The notes beneath the pieces were generated by a model. The model worked only from the letters and a program-made list of their open reading frames with translations, was not told the origin of the DNA and did not search any database. A DNA stretch of 64,000 nucleotides, from the NCBI GenBank assembly GCA_017449495.1, contig JAFTFO010000040.1, forward strand, positions 1-64,000. Reading direction: 5' to 3'. The DNA comes from Prevotella sp. (GTDB lineage: Bacteria > Bacteroidota > Bacteroidia > Bacteroidales > Bacteroidaceae). The position numbers were made by a program, and so were the translations under genes. The stretch's first letter is position 1. Each line of letters opens with the position of its first letter. Shown here piece after piece: positions 1-7,776 of this stretch.

Positions 1-92
1 CGATGGTCAGAGATAGAGTGAAATACAACCCCGATAACGTATACCGTGCGGTCAACAAGGTAAGCTTAGATCCTCAAGTGTTAAATATATAG
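1..92 (+). CDS. C-terminal end of an unidentified protein (partial)
   Basis: Frame 3 is open from the window edge to a TAG at 90-92 and gives 29 residues ending in DPQVLNI. The ATG at position 3 is probably internal, since the frame is open to the edge. No family is recognisable from so short a tail. A stem-loop at 131-158 would fit as its transcription end. It could also be a chance open frame. Confidence 0.35.
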   Translation, partial: MVRDRVKYNPDNVYRAVNKVSLDPQVLNI

Positions 93-130
93 TTAAAAAT
101 CAATTAATGTTAGGAATTTAGCATAGAATG

Positions 131-158
131 CGGTTCTTCTGACATAACAAAAGAACCG
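131..158. terminator. Stem-loop between convergent genes
   Basis: CGGTTCTT (131-138) and AAGAACCG (151-158) form an 8-bp perfect stem with a 12-base loop. It lies between the + strand tail ending at 92 and the - strand DUF2442 gene ending at 183, the place for a shared bidirectional terminator. There is no strong T tract. Confidence 0.45.
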
Positions 159-182
159 TCCCTGTGTTATATGTTAAAACAA

Positions 183-425
183 TTAGGCAGCTTTAAGTAA
201 GTCGAGCACAGAATATACTCGCGTCATATTCTCAAAGGTAAAATACTGGTCATCGAGCACCATCCACTTCTCGCGCTCCTTCACTGGCATCTGCTTGATG
301 TCAGGAAAGAACGAGACGGGCACGATAACCGTCCGCCCGTCGGTCAGGCGCACAACCATCTTTCCACGATACGCCTTGAAGTCCATGTCTTTGATTCCAA
401 CGCTTACATCTTTCATTTTGCACAT
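183..425 (-). CDS. DUF2442 family protein
   Basis: 80 residues. The core (roughly residues 20-50: VVRLTDGRTVIVPVSFFPDI, then an EREKW motif) matches the small DUF2442 fold, in which a DGR turn is followed by a VP..FP segment. No catalytic residues are known for this family. The gene lies 21 bases downstream of a DUF4160 gene on the same strand and is probably co-transcribed from the promoter at 762-769. DUF4160 and DUF2442 genes are often adjacent in bacteria, and the arrangement resembles a two-component toxin-antitoxin or DNA-binding module, but no function is established here. Confidence 0.7.
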   Translation of the reverse strand: MCKMKDVSVGIKDMDFKAYRGKMVVRLTDGRTVIVPVSFFPDIKQMPVKEREKWMVLDDQYFTFENMTRVYSVLDLLKAA

Positions 426-446
426 AATCTAATCCTCCTGTTTCTT

Positions 447-743
447 TTATTTCTCAATGTCGATTGATATGGTCTTTTCACCGTTGAAGGCCCTGGTCAC
501 CTGTTCGTTGATGAGCTCCCAGTGGCGGTTGATGGCGGCGACAAGCATTTCGTTGTCCTTTGCTGATAGGCTCGACTCGGCAATCTCAACGCATTGCTGG
601 CCATTTGACTCTATCCAAATCTTTGCCAGCGAACGCTGGTGTCGCTTGCCCTTGTAGAACACGTGGACATGTCGGAGATTGTCATTGGCATCGATAGATA
701 TTGCCACCAAGATAAACATCCGTAGAAATGCTAATTGACCCAT
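447..743 (-). CDS. DUF4160 family protein
   Basis: 98 residues when started at the ATG at 743. The frame runs upstream to 839, but the promoter -7 box (762-769) lies inside that extension, so the shorter start (MGQLAF) is preferred. The HVHVFYKG segment followed by RSLAKIWIE is the characteristic DUF4160 core (usually HVHV..G...AKIW), and a C-terminal helix carries the usual INRHWELI pattern. It is the first gene of a two-gene unit with the DUF2442 gene downstream. Function unknown; the pairing suggests a toxin-antitoxin-like unit, which is inference. Confidence 0.7.
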   Translation of the reverse strand: MGQLAFLRMFILVAISIDANDNLRHVHVFYKGKRHQRSLAKIWIESNGQQCVEIAESSLSAKDNEMLVAAINRHWELINEQVTRAFNGEKTISIDIEK

Positions 744-761
744 GCCTTGTTTATTTGGGTG

Positions 762-769
762 CAAATATA
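762..769 (-). promoter_or_regulatory. -7 promoter box of the DUF4160/DUF2442 unit
   Basis: Reads TATATTTG on the - strand, matching the Bacteroidota -7 consensus TAnnTTTG. It leaves a leader of about 15 bases before the ATG at 743 and decides the start codon of the DUF4160 gene. Confidence 0.6.
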
Positions 770-879
770 CGAAAAGTTTTGGAAAGTCGTTCCTTTTTCC
801 TTTACCTTCTAATAATATTAAGTAAATATTTTGAATCACACAGGGGGATATCTGTCCCCCTGTGTGGCGAAGGTATGCG

Positions 880-2379
880 TTACTGGTGCTGGTCGCGGAG
901 GAGGTCGTTGACGGTCTTCACGGGGTTGAAGGTGCCGAGGGGCACTTCGACGAAGACGGTCGACCAGTTGCTCATGGCGCCATTCCACAGACCCGGTAAC
1001 TCTAAGGCTTTCAGCTCTTTACCAGCTTTCGATTTAGAAGAGATGAAACCCGTGGTCTTGTCGACGAAGGCGGGCAGGTTGAAGGGCTTGCCCTGGTAAT
1101 CCTTGACGGCGCAGACGAGGTCGACGGGGTTGAAGTGGGTGCCCTGGGTGAACATCTTCATGTAGGCCTCGTTGTTCGTGTCGATCTGTGAGCTCTCGAG
1201 GATCTGGAGGCTGACGGTGCCGTCTTGGTTGTAGGTGAGGAACGGTCCGCCGCCGGGCTCTCCGACGTTCTTCACGACGCCGCAGACGCGCATCGGGCGG
1301 TTCAGCTTCTCGCGCAGGTAGGCAGCGTCGGCCTTGCGGCCCTTCGCGTCGGTGCAGAGGCACTGGCTGACGAAGTTGGCGATCTCCTCGATCTGTGCGT
1401 CGGTGGCTCCCTTGTCCAGCAGGCGGAGGTACTCGAAGGCCTGCTTCTGTAGGGTGACGAGTACGCCTGCGATGACCTGCTTCCACTCGACGGTCTCGGG
1501 CTTCAGGCGGTCGGGCACGACGTTGTCGATGTTCTTGATGAAGATGACGTCGGCGTCGATCTCGTTGAGGTTCTCGATGAGTGCTCCGTGGCCGCCGGGA
1601 CGGAACAGCAGCGAGCCGTCGTCATTGCGGAACGGGGTGTTGTCGGGATTAGCGGCGACGGTGTCGGTAGAGGGCTTCTGCTCGGAGAAGGTGATGTCGT
1701 ACTTGATGCCGTACTTCTTGGCGAACGTGTCGGCCTTCTCGGCTACCTTGGCCTTGAAGAGCTCCATGTGTTCGTGCGAGACGGTGAAGTGCACGTGTGC
1801 CTCGCCGTTCGAGGCGGCATAGAGGGCGCCCTCCACGAGGTGCTCTTCCATCGGCGTGCGGGCTCCTTCGGGGTACTTATGGAACAGGAGGAGTCCCTTG
1901 GGCAGCTGGCCGTAGTTCAGTCCCTCGGCCTTGAGCATGTTGGCAGCGACGGCCTTGTACTTCCCTTCGGCGATGAGGGCCTTGATGCCCTTGCCCTCGT
2001 TCTTCTGGCAGGCGGCGTCGAGGGCCTCGTAGAAGGCGAACTTCTCGATGCTGTCGAAGTACTTCTTCTCGAAGTCGGTGGTGGGCACGTCGTAGTCGGC
2101 GTCGACGAAGGCGAACATGTTCTTGAACATGCGGCTGGCGGCTCCTGATGCGGGCACGAACTTCACGATCTTGTTGCCTGCGGCCTTGTACTGGTTCCAT
2201 GTGTCTTCAAACTGCTTGCGCTCGTCGGCATTGGGGGCGATGATGCCTCGTCCGATGCCTGCTGCGGCCTCGAGCTTCAGGAAGGGGAAGCCTGTCTTAA
2301 ACTCATTCAGTTGGTTCTCAATCTGCTCCTGGGTGATACCCTTCTGAGCAATTTGTTTTAAGTCTTTTTCTGATAACAT
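880..2379 (-). CDS. DUF4301 family protein (nucleotidyltransferase-like)
   Basis: 499 residues, full length for this Bacteroidales family. Recognisable motifs in order are FVPASGAASRMFK (about residue 74), FRPGGHGALIENLN (about 260) and VGEPGGGPF (about 373). The first two resemble the nucleotide- and sugar-binding loops of UDP-sugar pyrophosphorylases, so a sugar-phosphate nucleotidyltransferase-like fold is plausible, but the substrate is unknown. No signal peptide, so cytoplasmic. It is monocistronic and divergent from relA, with its own -7 box at 2410-2417. Confidence 0.8.
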   Translation of the reverse strand: MLSEKDLKQIAQKGITQEQIENQLNEFKTGFPFLKLEAAAGIGRGIIAPNADERKQFEDTWNQYKAAGNKIVKFVPASGAASRMFKNMFAFVDADYDVPTTDFEKKYFDSIEKFAFYEALDAACQKNEGKGIKALIAEGKYKAVAANMLKAEGLNYGQLPKGLLLFHKYPEGARTPMEEHLVEGALYAASNGEAHVHFTVSHEHMELFKAKVAEKADTFAKKYGIKYDITFSEQKPSTDTVAANPDNTPFRNDDGSLLFRPGGHGALIENLNEIDADVIFIKNIDNVVPDRLKPETVEWKQVIAGVLVTLQKQAFEYLRLLDKGATDAQIEEIANFVSQCLCTDAKGRKADAAYLREKLNRPMRVCGVVKNVGEPGGGPFLTYNQDGTVSLQILESSQIDTNNEAYMKMFTQGTHFNPVDLVCAVKDYQGKPFNLPAFVDKTTGFISSKSKAGKELKALELPGLWNGAMSNWSTVFVEVPLGTFNPVKTVNDLLRDQHQ

Positions 2380-2409
2380 AATTGTGGTTATTAGTTAAAA
2401 ATTATGGTG

Positions 2410-2417
2410 CAAAGATA
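2410..2417 (-). promoter_or_regulatory. -7 box for the DUF4301 gene
   Basis: TATCTTTG on the - strand, about 30 bases upstream of the ATG at 2379. Just upstream (about 2422-2452) are degenerate tandem AAAAGTGA units that fill the spacer between the divergent promoters. Confidence 0.6.
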
Positions 2418-2498
2418 CAATAAAAAGTGAAAAGTGAAGCGTGAAAAGTGAAAAAATAGCTATTGCCAAACATTTTTTCTTAATTCTTAACTCTTAAT

Positions 2499-2521
2499 TC
2501 TTAACTTTTCACTAACTTTGC
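2499..2521 (+). promoter_or_regulatory. Promoter of relA, in a repeated cassette
   Basis: TAACTTTG at 2513-2520 is the -7 box, 20 bases before the relA ATG. The 23 bases 2499-2521 are identical to 6036-6058 upstream of the nitroreductase gene. They are preceded by degenerate TTAACTC/TTAATTC heptamers from about 2480. Confidence 0.6.
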
Positions 2522-2540
2522 CCACGAAATTAGTGGTAAT

Positions 2541-4643
2541 ATGGCAGAATTGTTCTCGTTTACCTACGACGAAAAAAAGAAAATGGCTGCCCAGACGGCT
2601 GCCATCCTGACGGAGGAGATCGGTCTGGGTGACGATGCCGTGGCGGCTTGCCTGCTGGTGCCCGACGTCGACGCGGGGCTGATCACTCCCGACGAGGTGA
2701 GGAGTCGTCACGGCGAGGTCGTGGCCCGCATCATCGACGGTCTGGGGCGCATCCGGCAGCTCTACGAGAAGAATCCTGTCGTGGAGAGCGAGAACTTCCG
2801 CAACCTGTTGCTCTCGTTTGCCGAGGACATGCGGGTGGTGCTCATCATGATTGCCGACCGTGTGAACCTGATGCGGCAGATGAAGGCGCTGCTCGAGGAG
2901 GCCGACGACCAGAACCGCGAGGAGCGCCAGGCGTTCGTCAACGAGGTGTCGCAGGAGGCGGCCTATCTCTATGCGCCGCTGGCCCACAAGCTGGGACTGT
3001 ATAAGCTGAAGAGTGAGCTGGAGGACCTCTCGCTGAAGTATATGGAGCACGACGCCTACTACATGATCCGCGAGAAGCTGAACCAGACGAAGGCCTCGCG
3101 TGACGCTTATATCGAAGCTTTCATCCGCCCTGTGGAGGAGAAGGTGAAGGCGGCAGGCATCAAGTGCCACATCAAGGGGCGCACCAAGTCGATACACTCC
3201 ATCTGGGAGAAGATGAAGAAGCAGAAGTGCGGCTTCGAGGGCATCTACGACCTCTTCGCCATCCGCATCATCATCGACTGTCCTGAGGACAAGGAGAAGA
3301 TGCAATGCTGGCAGGCTTACTCCATCATCACCGATATGTACCAGCCCAATCCGAAGCGCCTGCGCGACTGGCTCAGCGTGCCGAAGTCGAACGGCTATGA
3401 GAGTCTGCACATCACCGTCCTCGGCCCCGAGCAGAAGTGGGTGGAGGTGCAGATCCGTACGGAGCGCATGGACGAGATAGCGGAGAAGGGCGTGGCAGCC
3501 CACTGGCGCTACAAGGGCGTGAAGGGTGAGGCTGGCCTCGACGACTGGCTGGCGGGCGTGCGCTCCATGCTGGAGCATGCCGACGGCCTGGAGGCGATGG
3601 ACCAGTTCAAGATGGACCTCTATGAAGACGAGGTGTTCGTCTTCACGCCGCGTGGCGACCTCTATAAGTTCCCGGTCGGCGCCACCGTCCTCGACTTCGC
3701 CTATCATATCCACTCCAAGCTGGGCAACCAGTGTACCGGCGGCCGCATCAACGGCCGGGTGGTGAGCATCCGCTATCTCCTGAAGAGCGGCGACCAGGTG
3801 GAGATCCTGACATCCTCTACGCAGAAGCCCCGTCAGGAGTGGCTCTCCATCGTGAAGACCTCCCGTGCCAAGTCGAAGATACGGCTGGCCTTGAAGGAGA
3901 CGCAGGTGAAGGAAGGTCTGTTCGCCAAGGAGATGCTCGAGCGGAAGTTCAAGAACCGTAAGGTGGAGCAGGACGAATCGATCATGATGCACACCGTCAA
4001 GAAGATGGGCTTCAAGGAGGTGAGCGACTTCTACAAGCAGATTGCCGACGGGCTGATCGATGCCAACACCGTCGTAGATAAATATATAGAGGTACGTGAG
4101 GGCGCGAAGACCATCACGGGCGACAATGTGGCACGCTCCGCATCGGAGTTTGAGCTCGACGAGTCGAAGATCGCCGGCCTGAACACCCATCCTACGGACG
4201 ACGTGCTGGTCATAGACCGTCATCTCAAAGGCCTCGACTACCAGCTGGCGCGTTGCTGCACGCCCATCTATGGCGACCCGATCTTCGGCTTCGTCACCAT
4301 CAGCGGCGGCATCAAGATCCACCGCATGGACTGTCCCAACGCCCCGGAGTTGCGGCGCCGCTACGGCTACCGTGTCGTGAAGGCCCGTTGGAGCGGCAAG
4401 GGCTCGTCGCAGTACTCCATCACCCTGCGCGTGGTGGGCAACGACGATATCGGCATCGTGAACAACCTGACGAGCATCATCTCGAAAGACGAGAAGCTGG
4501 TGCTGCGCTCCATCAACATCGACTCCCACGACGGATTGTTCAGCGGCAACCTCGTCGTGATGCTCGAAGACACGTCGCGCTTGGAGGCACTGCTGAAGAA
4601 GCTGCGTACCGTCAAGGGCGTAAAACAAGTGGAGAGAATATAA
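2541..4643 (+). CDS. relA: RelA/SpoT-family (p)ppGpp synthetase, degenerate hydrolase domain
   Basis: 700 residues, the usual length of a long RSH enzyme. It transfers pyrophosphate from ATP to GDP/GTP in the stringent response. The N-terminal HD hydrolase region is degenerate: the HD of the usual LLHD motif reads LLVPDVDAG (38-46) and the LHNMR segment reads ADRVNLMR (105-112), so ppGpp hydrolysis is unlikely. The synthetase domain is intact: GRTKSIHSIWEKM (213-225), RLRD (273-276), PKSNGYESLH (281-290), VQIRTERM and AAHWRYK. A TGS domain (about 361-425), a Cys-rich segment with RCCTPIYGDP, and a C-terminal ACT domain follow. The family usually pairs such a synthetase with a separate bifunctional SpoT elsewhere; none is in this window. 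Confidence 0.9.
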   Translation: MAELFSFTYDEKKKMAAQTAAILTEEIGLGDDAVAACLLVPDVDAGLITPDEVRSRHGEVVARIIDGLGRIRQLYEKNPVVESENFRNLLLSFAEDMRVVLIMIADRVNLMRQMKALLEEADDQNREERQAFVNEVSQEAAYLYAPLAHKLGLYKLKSELEDLSLKYMEHDAYYMIREKLNQTKASRDAYIEAFIRPVEEKVKAAGIKCHIKGRTKSIHSIWEKMKKQKCGFEGIYDLFAIRIIIDCPEDKEKMQCWQAYSIITDMYQPNPKRLRDWLSVPKSNGYESLHITVLGPEQKWVEVQIRTERMDEIAEKGVAAHWRYKGVKGEAGLDDWLAGVRSMLEHADGLEAMDQFKMDLYEDEVFVFTPRGDLYKFPVGATVLDFAYHIHSKLGNQCTGGRINGRVVSIRYLLKSGDQVEILTSSTQKPRQEWLSIVKTSRAKSKIRLALKETQVKEGLFAKEMLERKFKNRKVEQDESIMMHTVKKMGFKEVSDFYKQIADGLIDANTVVDKYIEVREGAKTITGDNVARSASEFELDESKIAGLNTHPTDDVLVIDRHLKGLDYQLARCCTPIYGDPIFGFVTISGGIKIHRMDCPNAPELRRRYGYRVVKARWSGKGSSQYSITLRVVGNDDIGIVNNLTSIISKDEKLVLRSINIDSHDGLFSGNLVVMLEDTSRLEALLKKLRTVKGVKQVERI

Positions 4644-4659
4644 CTAAAACCATCAAGAT

Positions 4660-4959
4660 ATGAGACGATTAATGACTTCCGTCATCACAATCATGTTACT
4701 GCTGACAGCGTTCGTCGGTTGCAAGCAGACGCAGGCTGACCGCTATGAGCGCTATCTGGAAGATGTGGCCGACTCGTCGTCGATGATCGAGTACATCACG
4801 CCAGAGACCGACTCCTTGGAAGTTCCGGAGGATGATGGCGACGACCCCTTCGCTGATGACGAGGGAATCTATACCATCCCCGATATCCCTCAGGAGCGCG
4901 AGGTGGACATGAATGCCAACAACTATGAGCTTGAAAAGATGATGAGAGGGGCAGAGTAG
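4660..4959 (+). CDS. Small acidic lipoprotein, unknown function
   Basis: 99 residues. An N-terminal hydrophobic segment ends in a lipobox-like TAFVGC with Cys20, so the product should be a lipid-anchored envelope protein. The mature part is strongly acidic (runs such as PEDDGDDPFADDE) with no recognisable domain. It starts 16 bases after relA and is probably co-transcribed with it. It converges on the GNAT gene, with only 8 bases between the stops. Family not recognised. Confidence 0.65.
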   Translation: MRRLMTSVITIMLLLTAFVGCKQTQADRYERYLEDVADSSSMIEYITPETDSLEVPEDDGDDPFADDEGIYTIPDIPQEREVDMNANNYELEKMMRGAE

Positions 4960-4967
4960 GGGGTGTC

Positions 4968-5942
4968 CTATTCCCGATAGAGCCAGGTGAGGAGCCCGTT
5001 GAGCCATCGGATGCTGAAACGGAACCAACGGAAAGAGCTCTGTTCCTTACCGCCGAACCGCAGGATGAACTCGCGGAAAGGATTCTTCTGGAATGGCAGG
5101 CCCACGTCCATGAAGCACATGTGCTGAAAGCCCTTCTGATAGCAGTCCTGCATCGTGTCCCAGATGGTCATCACGTCAGGGTGAACGGTTATATATGATT
5201 TCCTCCTGAACGCCGAATACCACAGATAGGCATTCCCCTCACTATATGCAACGGCGGCGCAGCCGATGACCCGCTGGTGGTACTTCGTCACGAACAGCTT
5301 GCCGTCTTCGCTTTCCATTATCTTCCTGAAGAACAGGTCGTCGGGTATAAAGCGCTTCGGCTTCAGCAGGTTATGCCTCCGCAAGAGTTTTGAGAATGCC
5401 TTGAAATCCTCCTCTGTCTGCACCTCATTGGTGACGACTCCCTTCTGGCGGGCGTTGTCGATACGCTTCTGTAGCTTCTCGCTGATGCGCTCCTCCGGGG
5501 CGTGACTGTGAAGGGAGTTGTGGATGCTCATCCAATGGACAGGGAAGAAGTGCTGCTGTTTCAGTTGCTTGTAGCCCGTCATCTTCTGACTCAGGTTACT
5601 CACCTCGATATAGAAGGTGCGGCTGCTCAGCGTCTTGGTCAGCGCATCGAGCATCATCCCGAAGAGCTGGTCACGCGGATAAAGGTCGTCGTTGTAGTAC
5701 ACACCCTCACCCAGCACGCGGCAATGGATGAGCAGGGGGAAGAGGTAGATGCGGTAGCGGATGATGCCCAGCATGTGGCTCACCACCTCGCCCGCCTCGT
5801 TGGTGACAACCGCCATGTACGGCTTCTGACGAGGCGTCTCCCTCATCATCTTGAAGAGTCTCGGGCTGTGGAAGAAGTTCGCATCATTCAGCGCCGGCAG
5901 CTCTTCGTAATTCCGGTAGATGGTTGTCTTTAGTCCATTCAT
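4968..5942 (-). CDS. FemAB-like GNAT-fold acetyltransferase family protein
   Basis: 324 residues from the ATG at 5942. The layout is that of FemAB/GNAT_6-type proteins: an N-terminal acyltransferase-like half (FFHSPRLFKMM, then VVSHMLGIIRYRIYLFP) and a C-terminal half with LFVTKYHQRVIGCAAVAYSEGN and FMDVGLPFQKNPFREFILRFGG. Such proteins transfer acyl or aminoacyl groups to envelope or small-molecule acceptors; the substrate is not predictable. An in-frame ATG at 5957 exists, but the -7 box lies at 5947-5954, so initiation at 5942 is preferred. That would make the mRNA leaderless. No partner gene on this strand. Confidence 0.7.
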   Translation of the reverse strand: MNGLKTTIYRNYEELPALNDANFFHSPRLFKMMRETPRQKPYMAVVTNEAGEVVSHMLGIIRYRIYLFPLLIHCRVLGEGVYYNDDLYPRDQLFGMMLDALTKTLSSRTFYIEVSNLSQKMTGYKQLKQQHFFPVHWMSIHNSLHSHAPEERISEKLQKRIDNARQKGVVTNEVQTEEDFKAFSKLLRRHNLLKPKRFIPDDLFFRKIMESEDGKLFVTKYHQRVIGCAAVAYSEGNAYLWYSAFRRKSYITVHPDVMTIWDTMQDCYQKGFQHMCFMDVGLPFQKNPFREFILRFGGKEQSSFRWFRFSIRWLNGLLTWLYRE

Positions 5943-5946
5943 ACTG

Positions 5947-5954
5947 CAAAGATA
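5947..5954 (-). promoter_or_regulatory. -7 box giving a probable leaderless mRNA
   Basis: TATCTTTG on the - strand, with only CAGT between it and the ATG at 5942. With the usual start-point spacing in Bacteroidota (4-6 bases after the motif), transcription would begin at or next to the start codon. Confidence 0.55.
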
Positions 5955-6035
5955 CAAATTAATTGAGAATTAAGCGTTAAGAATTAAGAAAAAATGTGTT
6001 ATGGCGGCAATTTTTCTTAACTCTTAACTCATAAC

Positions 6036-6058
6036 TCTTAACTTTTCACTAACTTTGC
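6036..6058 (+). promoter_or_regulatory. Promoter of the nitroreductase gene, in a repeated cassette
   Basis: TAACTTTG at 6050-6057 is the -7 box, 26 bases before the ATG at 6084. The 23-base segment equals 2499-2521 upstream of relA. It is preceded by TTAACTC-type heptamers from about 6015, as at relA. Confidence 0.6.
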
Positions 6059-6083
6059 AGCGAATAAACAAAAGGAAACAATT

Positions 6084-6611
6084 ATGACAACATTCAAAGA
6101 CCTGGCGCAGCAGCGCCGCAGTCACAGGAAGTTTACCGACGAGGAGATCGACGCAGAAGACCTGAAACTCATCCTGCGTGCAGCGCTCATGTCACCCACC
6201 TCGAAGAGCCAGCGCGCCTGGCAGTTCGTCGTCGTCGACGACAAGCTTGACCTCGAGAAGCTCGCCGACGCAAAGAACCTCGGCTCCCAGTTCCTCAAGG
6301 GCGCACCTGTGGCCATCGTCGTGCTGGGCGACCCTATGCAGAACGACTGTTGGGTGGAAGACGGCTCCATCGCCGCCATCTCCATGCAGTATCAGGCCGA
6401 AGACCTCGGGCTCGGCTCCTGCTGGATTCAGATGCGTGGTCGTGGCCTCGACGACGGCACCTCTGCCGATACCGTCATCCGTGGCATCCTTGACATTCCC
6501 GAGAACCTCTCGTGCCTCTGCATCGTCGCCGTCGGCCATTGGACGGACGAGCGGAAGCCGCAGAGCGAGGACAAGCTGAAATGGGAGAATGTGCACTTGA
6601 ATAAGTATTAA
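6084..6611 (+). CDS. Nitroreductase family FMN-dependent oxidoreductase
   Basis: 175 residues, a compact member of the nitroreductase family. An N-terminal RRSHRKFTDEEI (FMN phosphate-binding Arg cluster) is followed by ALMSPTSKSQRAWQFVVVDD, and the central GSIAAISMQYQAEDLGLGSCWIQ helix is the family signature. These enzymes use NAD(P)H to reduce nitro groups, quinones or flavins in the cytoplasm; the physiological substrate is not evident. It starts a + strand run with kdsC (30 bases on), maf and a TPR protein. Confidence 0.9.
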   Translation: MTTFKDLAQQRRSHRKFTDEEIDAEDLKLILRAALMSPTSKSQRAWQFVVVDDKLDLEKLADAKNLGSQFLKGAPVAIVVLGDPMQNDCWVEDGSIAAISMQYQAEDLGLGSCWIQMRGRGLDDGTSADTVIRGILDIPENLSCLCIVAVGHWTDERKPQSEDKLKWENVHLNKY

Positions 6612-6641
6612 TTGATAATTGACAATTGATAATTGATAATT
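6611..6641. repeat. AT-rich simple repeat between nitroreductase and kdsC
   Basis: Degenerate tandem copies of TTGATAA fill the 30-base gap. An in-frame TTG in it (6633) could be mistaken for a start of kdsC. Confidence 0.5.
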
Positions 6642-7160
6642 ATGATCGATTACGACTTAAATAAGATACGAGCCATCATCTTTGATATCGACGGGGTGCT
6701 GAGTGCGGAGACCATCACGATGGGTTCCGACGGCTTACCTCTGCGCACGGTGAACATCAAAGACGGCTACGCCATCCAGCTGGCCATGAAGCTTGGCCTG
6801 CGCATTGCCATCATGACGGGTGCCAAAGTAGAGAGTGTTCGCCACCGTTACGAGGGACTGGGCGTGGAGGATGTCTATATCGCCTGTGCGGTGAAGATTC
6901 AGACCTATGAGCAGTTCTTAGAGAAATACGGCCTTACAGACGAAGAGGTGATGTATATGGGCGACGATATTCCCGACCTTGAGATCATGCGGCGTGTGGG
7001 GTGTCCCGTCTGTCCGAAAGATGCCTGCCCCGAGATCAAGGCTGTCTCACTCTATGTCAGCGACCGCAAGGGTGGTTATGGCTGCGGGCGCGACGTCATT
7101 GAACAGACGCTGCGTGCCCAAGGCAAATGGGTGATGAACGCCAAGGCATTCGGATGGTAA
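6642..7160 (+). CDS. kdsC: 3-deoxy-D-manno-octulosonate 8-phosphate phosphatase (KdsC, HAD family)
   Basis: 172 residues from the ATG at 6642, the usual KdsC length. It removes phosphate from KDO-8-P in lipopolysaccharide inner-core synthesis. HAD motif I is AIIFDIDGVLS (nucleophile and acid/base Asp pair), motif II is the T in IAIMTGAK, and motif IV is YMGDDIPDLEIM. The C-terminal RKGGYGCGRDVIE segment is typical of the tetrameric KdsC group. kdsB, which acts next in the pathway, is at 14330-15088 on the other strand. A TTG nine bases upstream is rejected as start because it lies in repeat sequence. Confidence 0.9.
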   Translation: MIDYDLNKIRAIIFDIDGVLSAETITMGSDGLPLRTVNIKDGYAIQLAMKLGLRIAIMTGAKVESVRHRYEGLGVEDVYIACAVKIQTYEQFLEKYGLTDEEVMYMGDDIPDLEIMRRVGCPVCPKDACPEIKAVSLYVSDRKGGYGCGRDVIEQTLRAQGKWVMNAKAFGW

Positions 7161-7175
7161 GAGACGTGAGAGGTG

Positions 7176-7754
7176 ATGAGTAAGAAGTATAAACTGATAT
7201 TGGCGAGTAATTCGCCGAGGCGCAAGGAACTGCTTGCCGGGCTGGGTATTCCTTTCGAGGTGCGGACGTTGCAGGATATCGACGAGTCTTATCCTGCAGA
7301 CCTGCCTGTGGATCAGGTGGCACTCTACATCTCCGGCAAGAAGGCCGACGCCTATCGGGCCACACTCGCTCCTGACGAGCTCGTCATTACTGCCGACACC
7401 GTTGTCATTGTGGGAAAGGAGATTCTCGGGAAGCCTGTCGACGAGGCAGATGCCACCCGCATGCTCCGACTCATCAGCGGGCGCACTCACCAGGTAACGA
7501 CAGGCGTCTGCATGCTCACCACGTCAGCAGAACGCCGTTTTGCCGTCACTACCGACGTCACATTCAAGCCTCTCTCCGACGACGAGATCCATTATTACAT
7601 CACCCATTATAAGCCCTTCGACAAGGCGGGGGCCTATGGCATTCAGGAGTGGATTGGCTACGTGGGCGTCACCAGCCTGAAGGGCAGCTACTATAACGTG
7701 ATGGGACTCCCCGTACAACGCATTTACGAGACGATCAGACAATTAGACATTTAG
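7176..7754 (+). CDS. maf: Maf-type nucleoside triphosphate pyrophosphatase
   Basis: 192 residues. The N-terminal LILASNSPRRKELLAGLGI is the Maf signature, and ITADTVVIVGKEILGKPVDEADA and QEWIGYVGVTSLKGSYYNVMGLP are the other conserved blocks. The family hydrolyses non-canonical or pyrimidine nucleoside triphosphates (dTTP/UTP for the YhdE type) to monophosphates in the cytoplasm. The ATG at 7176 follows a GAGAGGTG purine-rich segment; a GTG three bases earlier is the only close alternative. It lies 15 bases after kdsC in the same run. Confidence 0.9.
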   Translation: MSKKYKLILASNSPRRKELLAGLGIPFEVRTLQDIDESYPADLPVDQVALYISGKKADAYRATLAPDELVITADTVVIVGKEILGKPVDEADATRMLRLISGRTHQVTTGVCMLTTSAERRFAVTTDVTFKPLSDDEIHYYITHYKPFDKAGAYGIQEWIGYVGVTSLKGSYYNVMGLPVQRIYETIRQLDI

Positions 7755-7776
7755 ACATACAAGAACTGAAGAGATC

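Noticed and set aside
2487-4628. Long open frame on the - strand opposite relA
   Set aside because: It mirrors the relA codons, is rich in His, Leu and Val as expected for the antisense of GC3-rich coding DNA, and has no recognisable domain. relA on the + strand has clear motifs.
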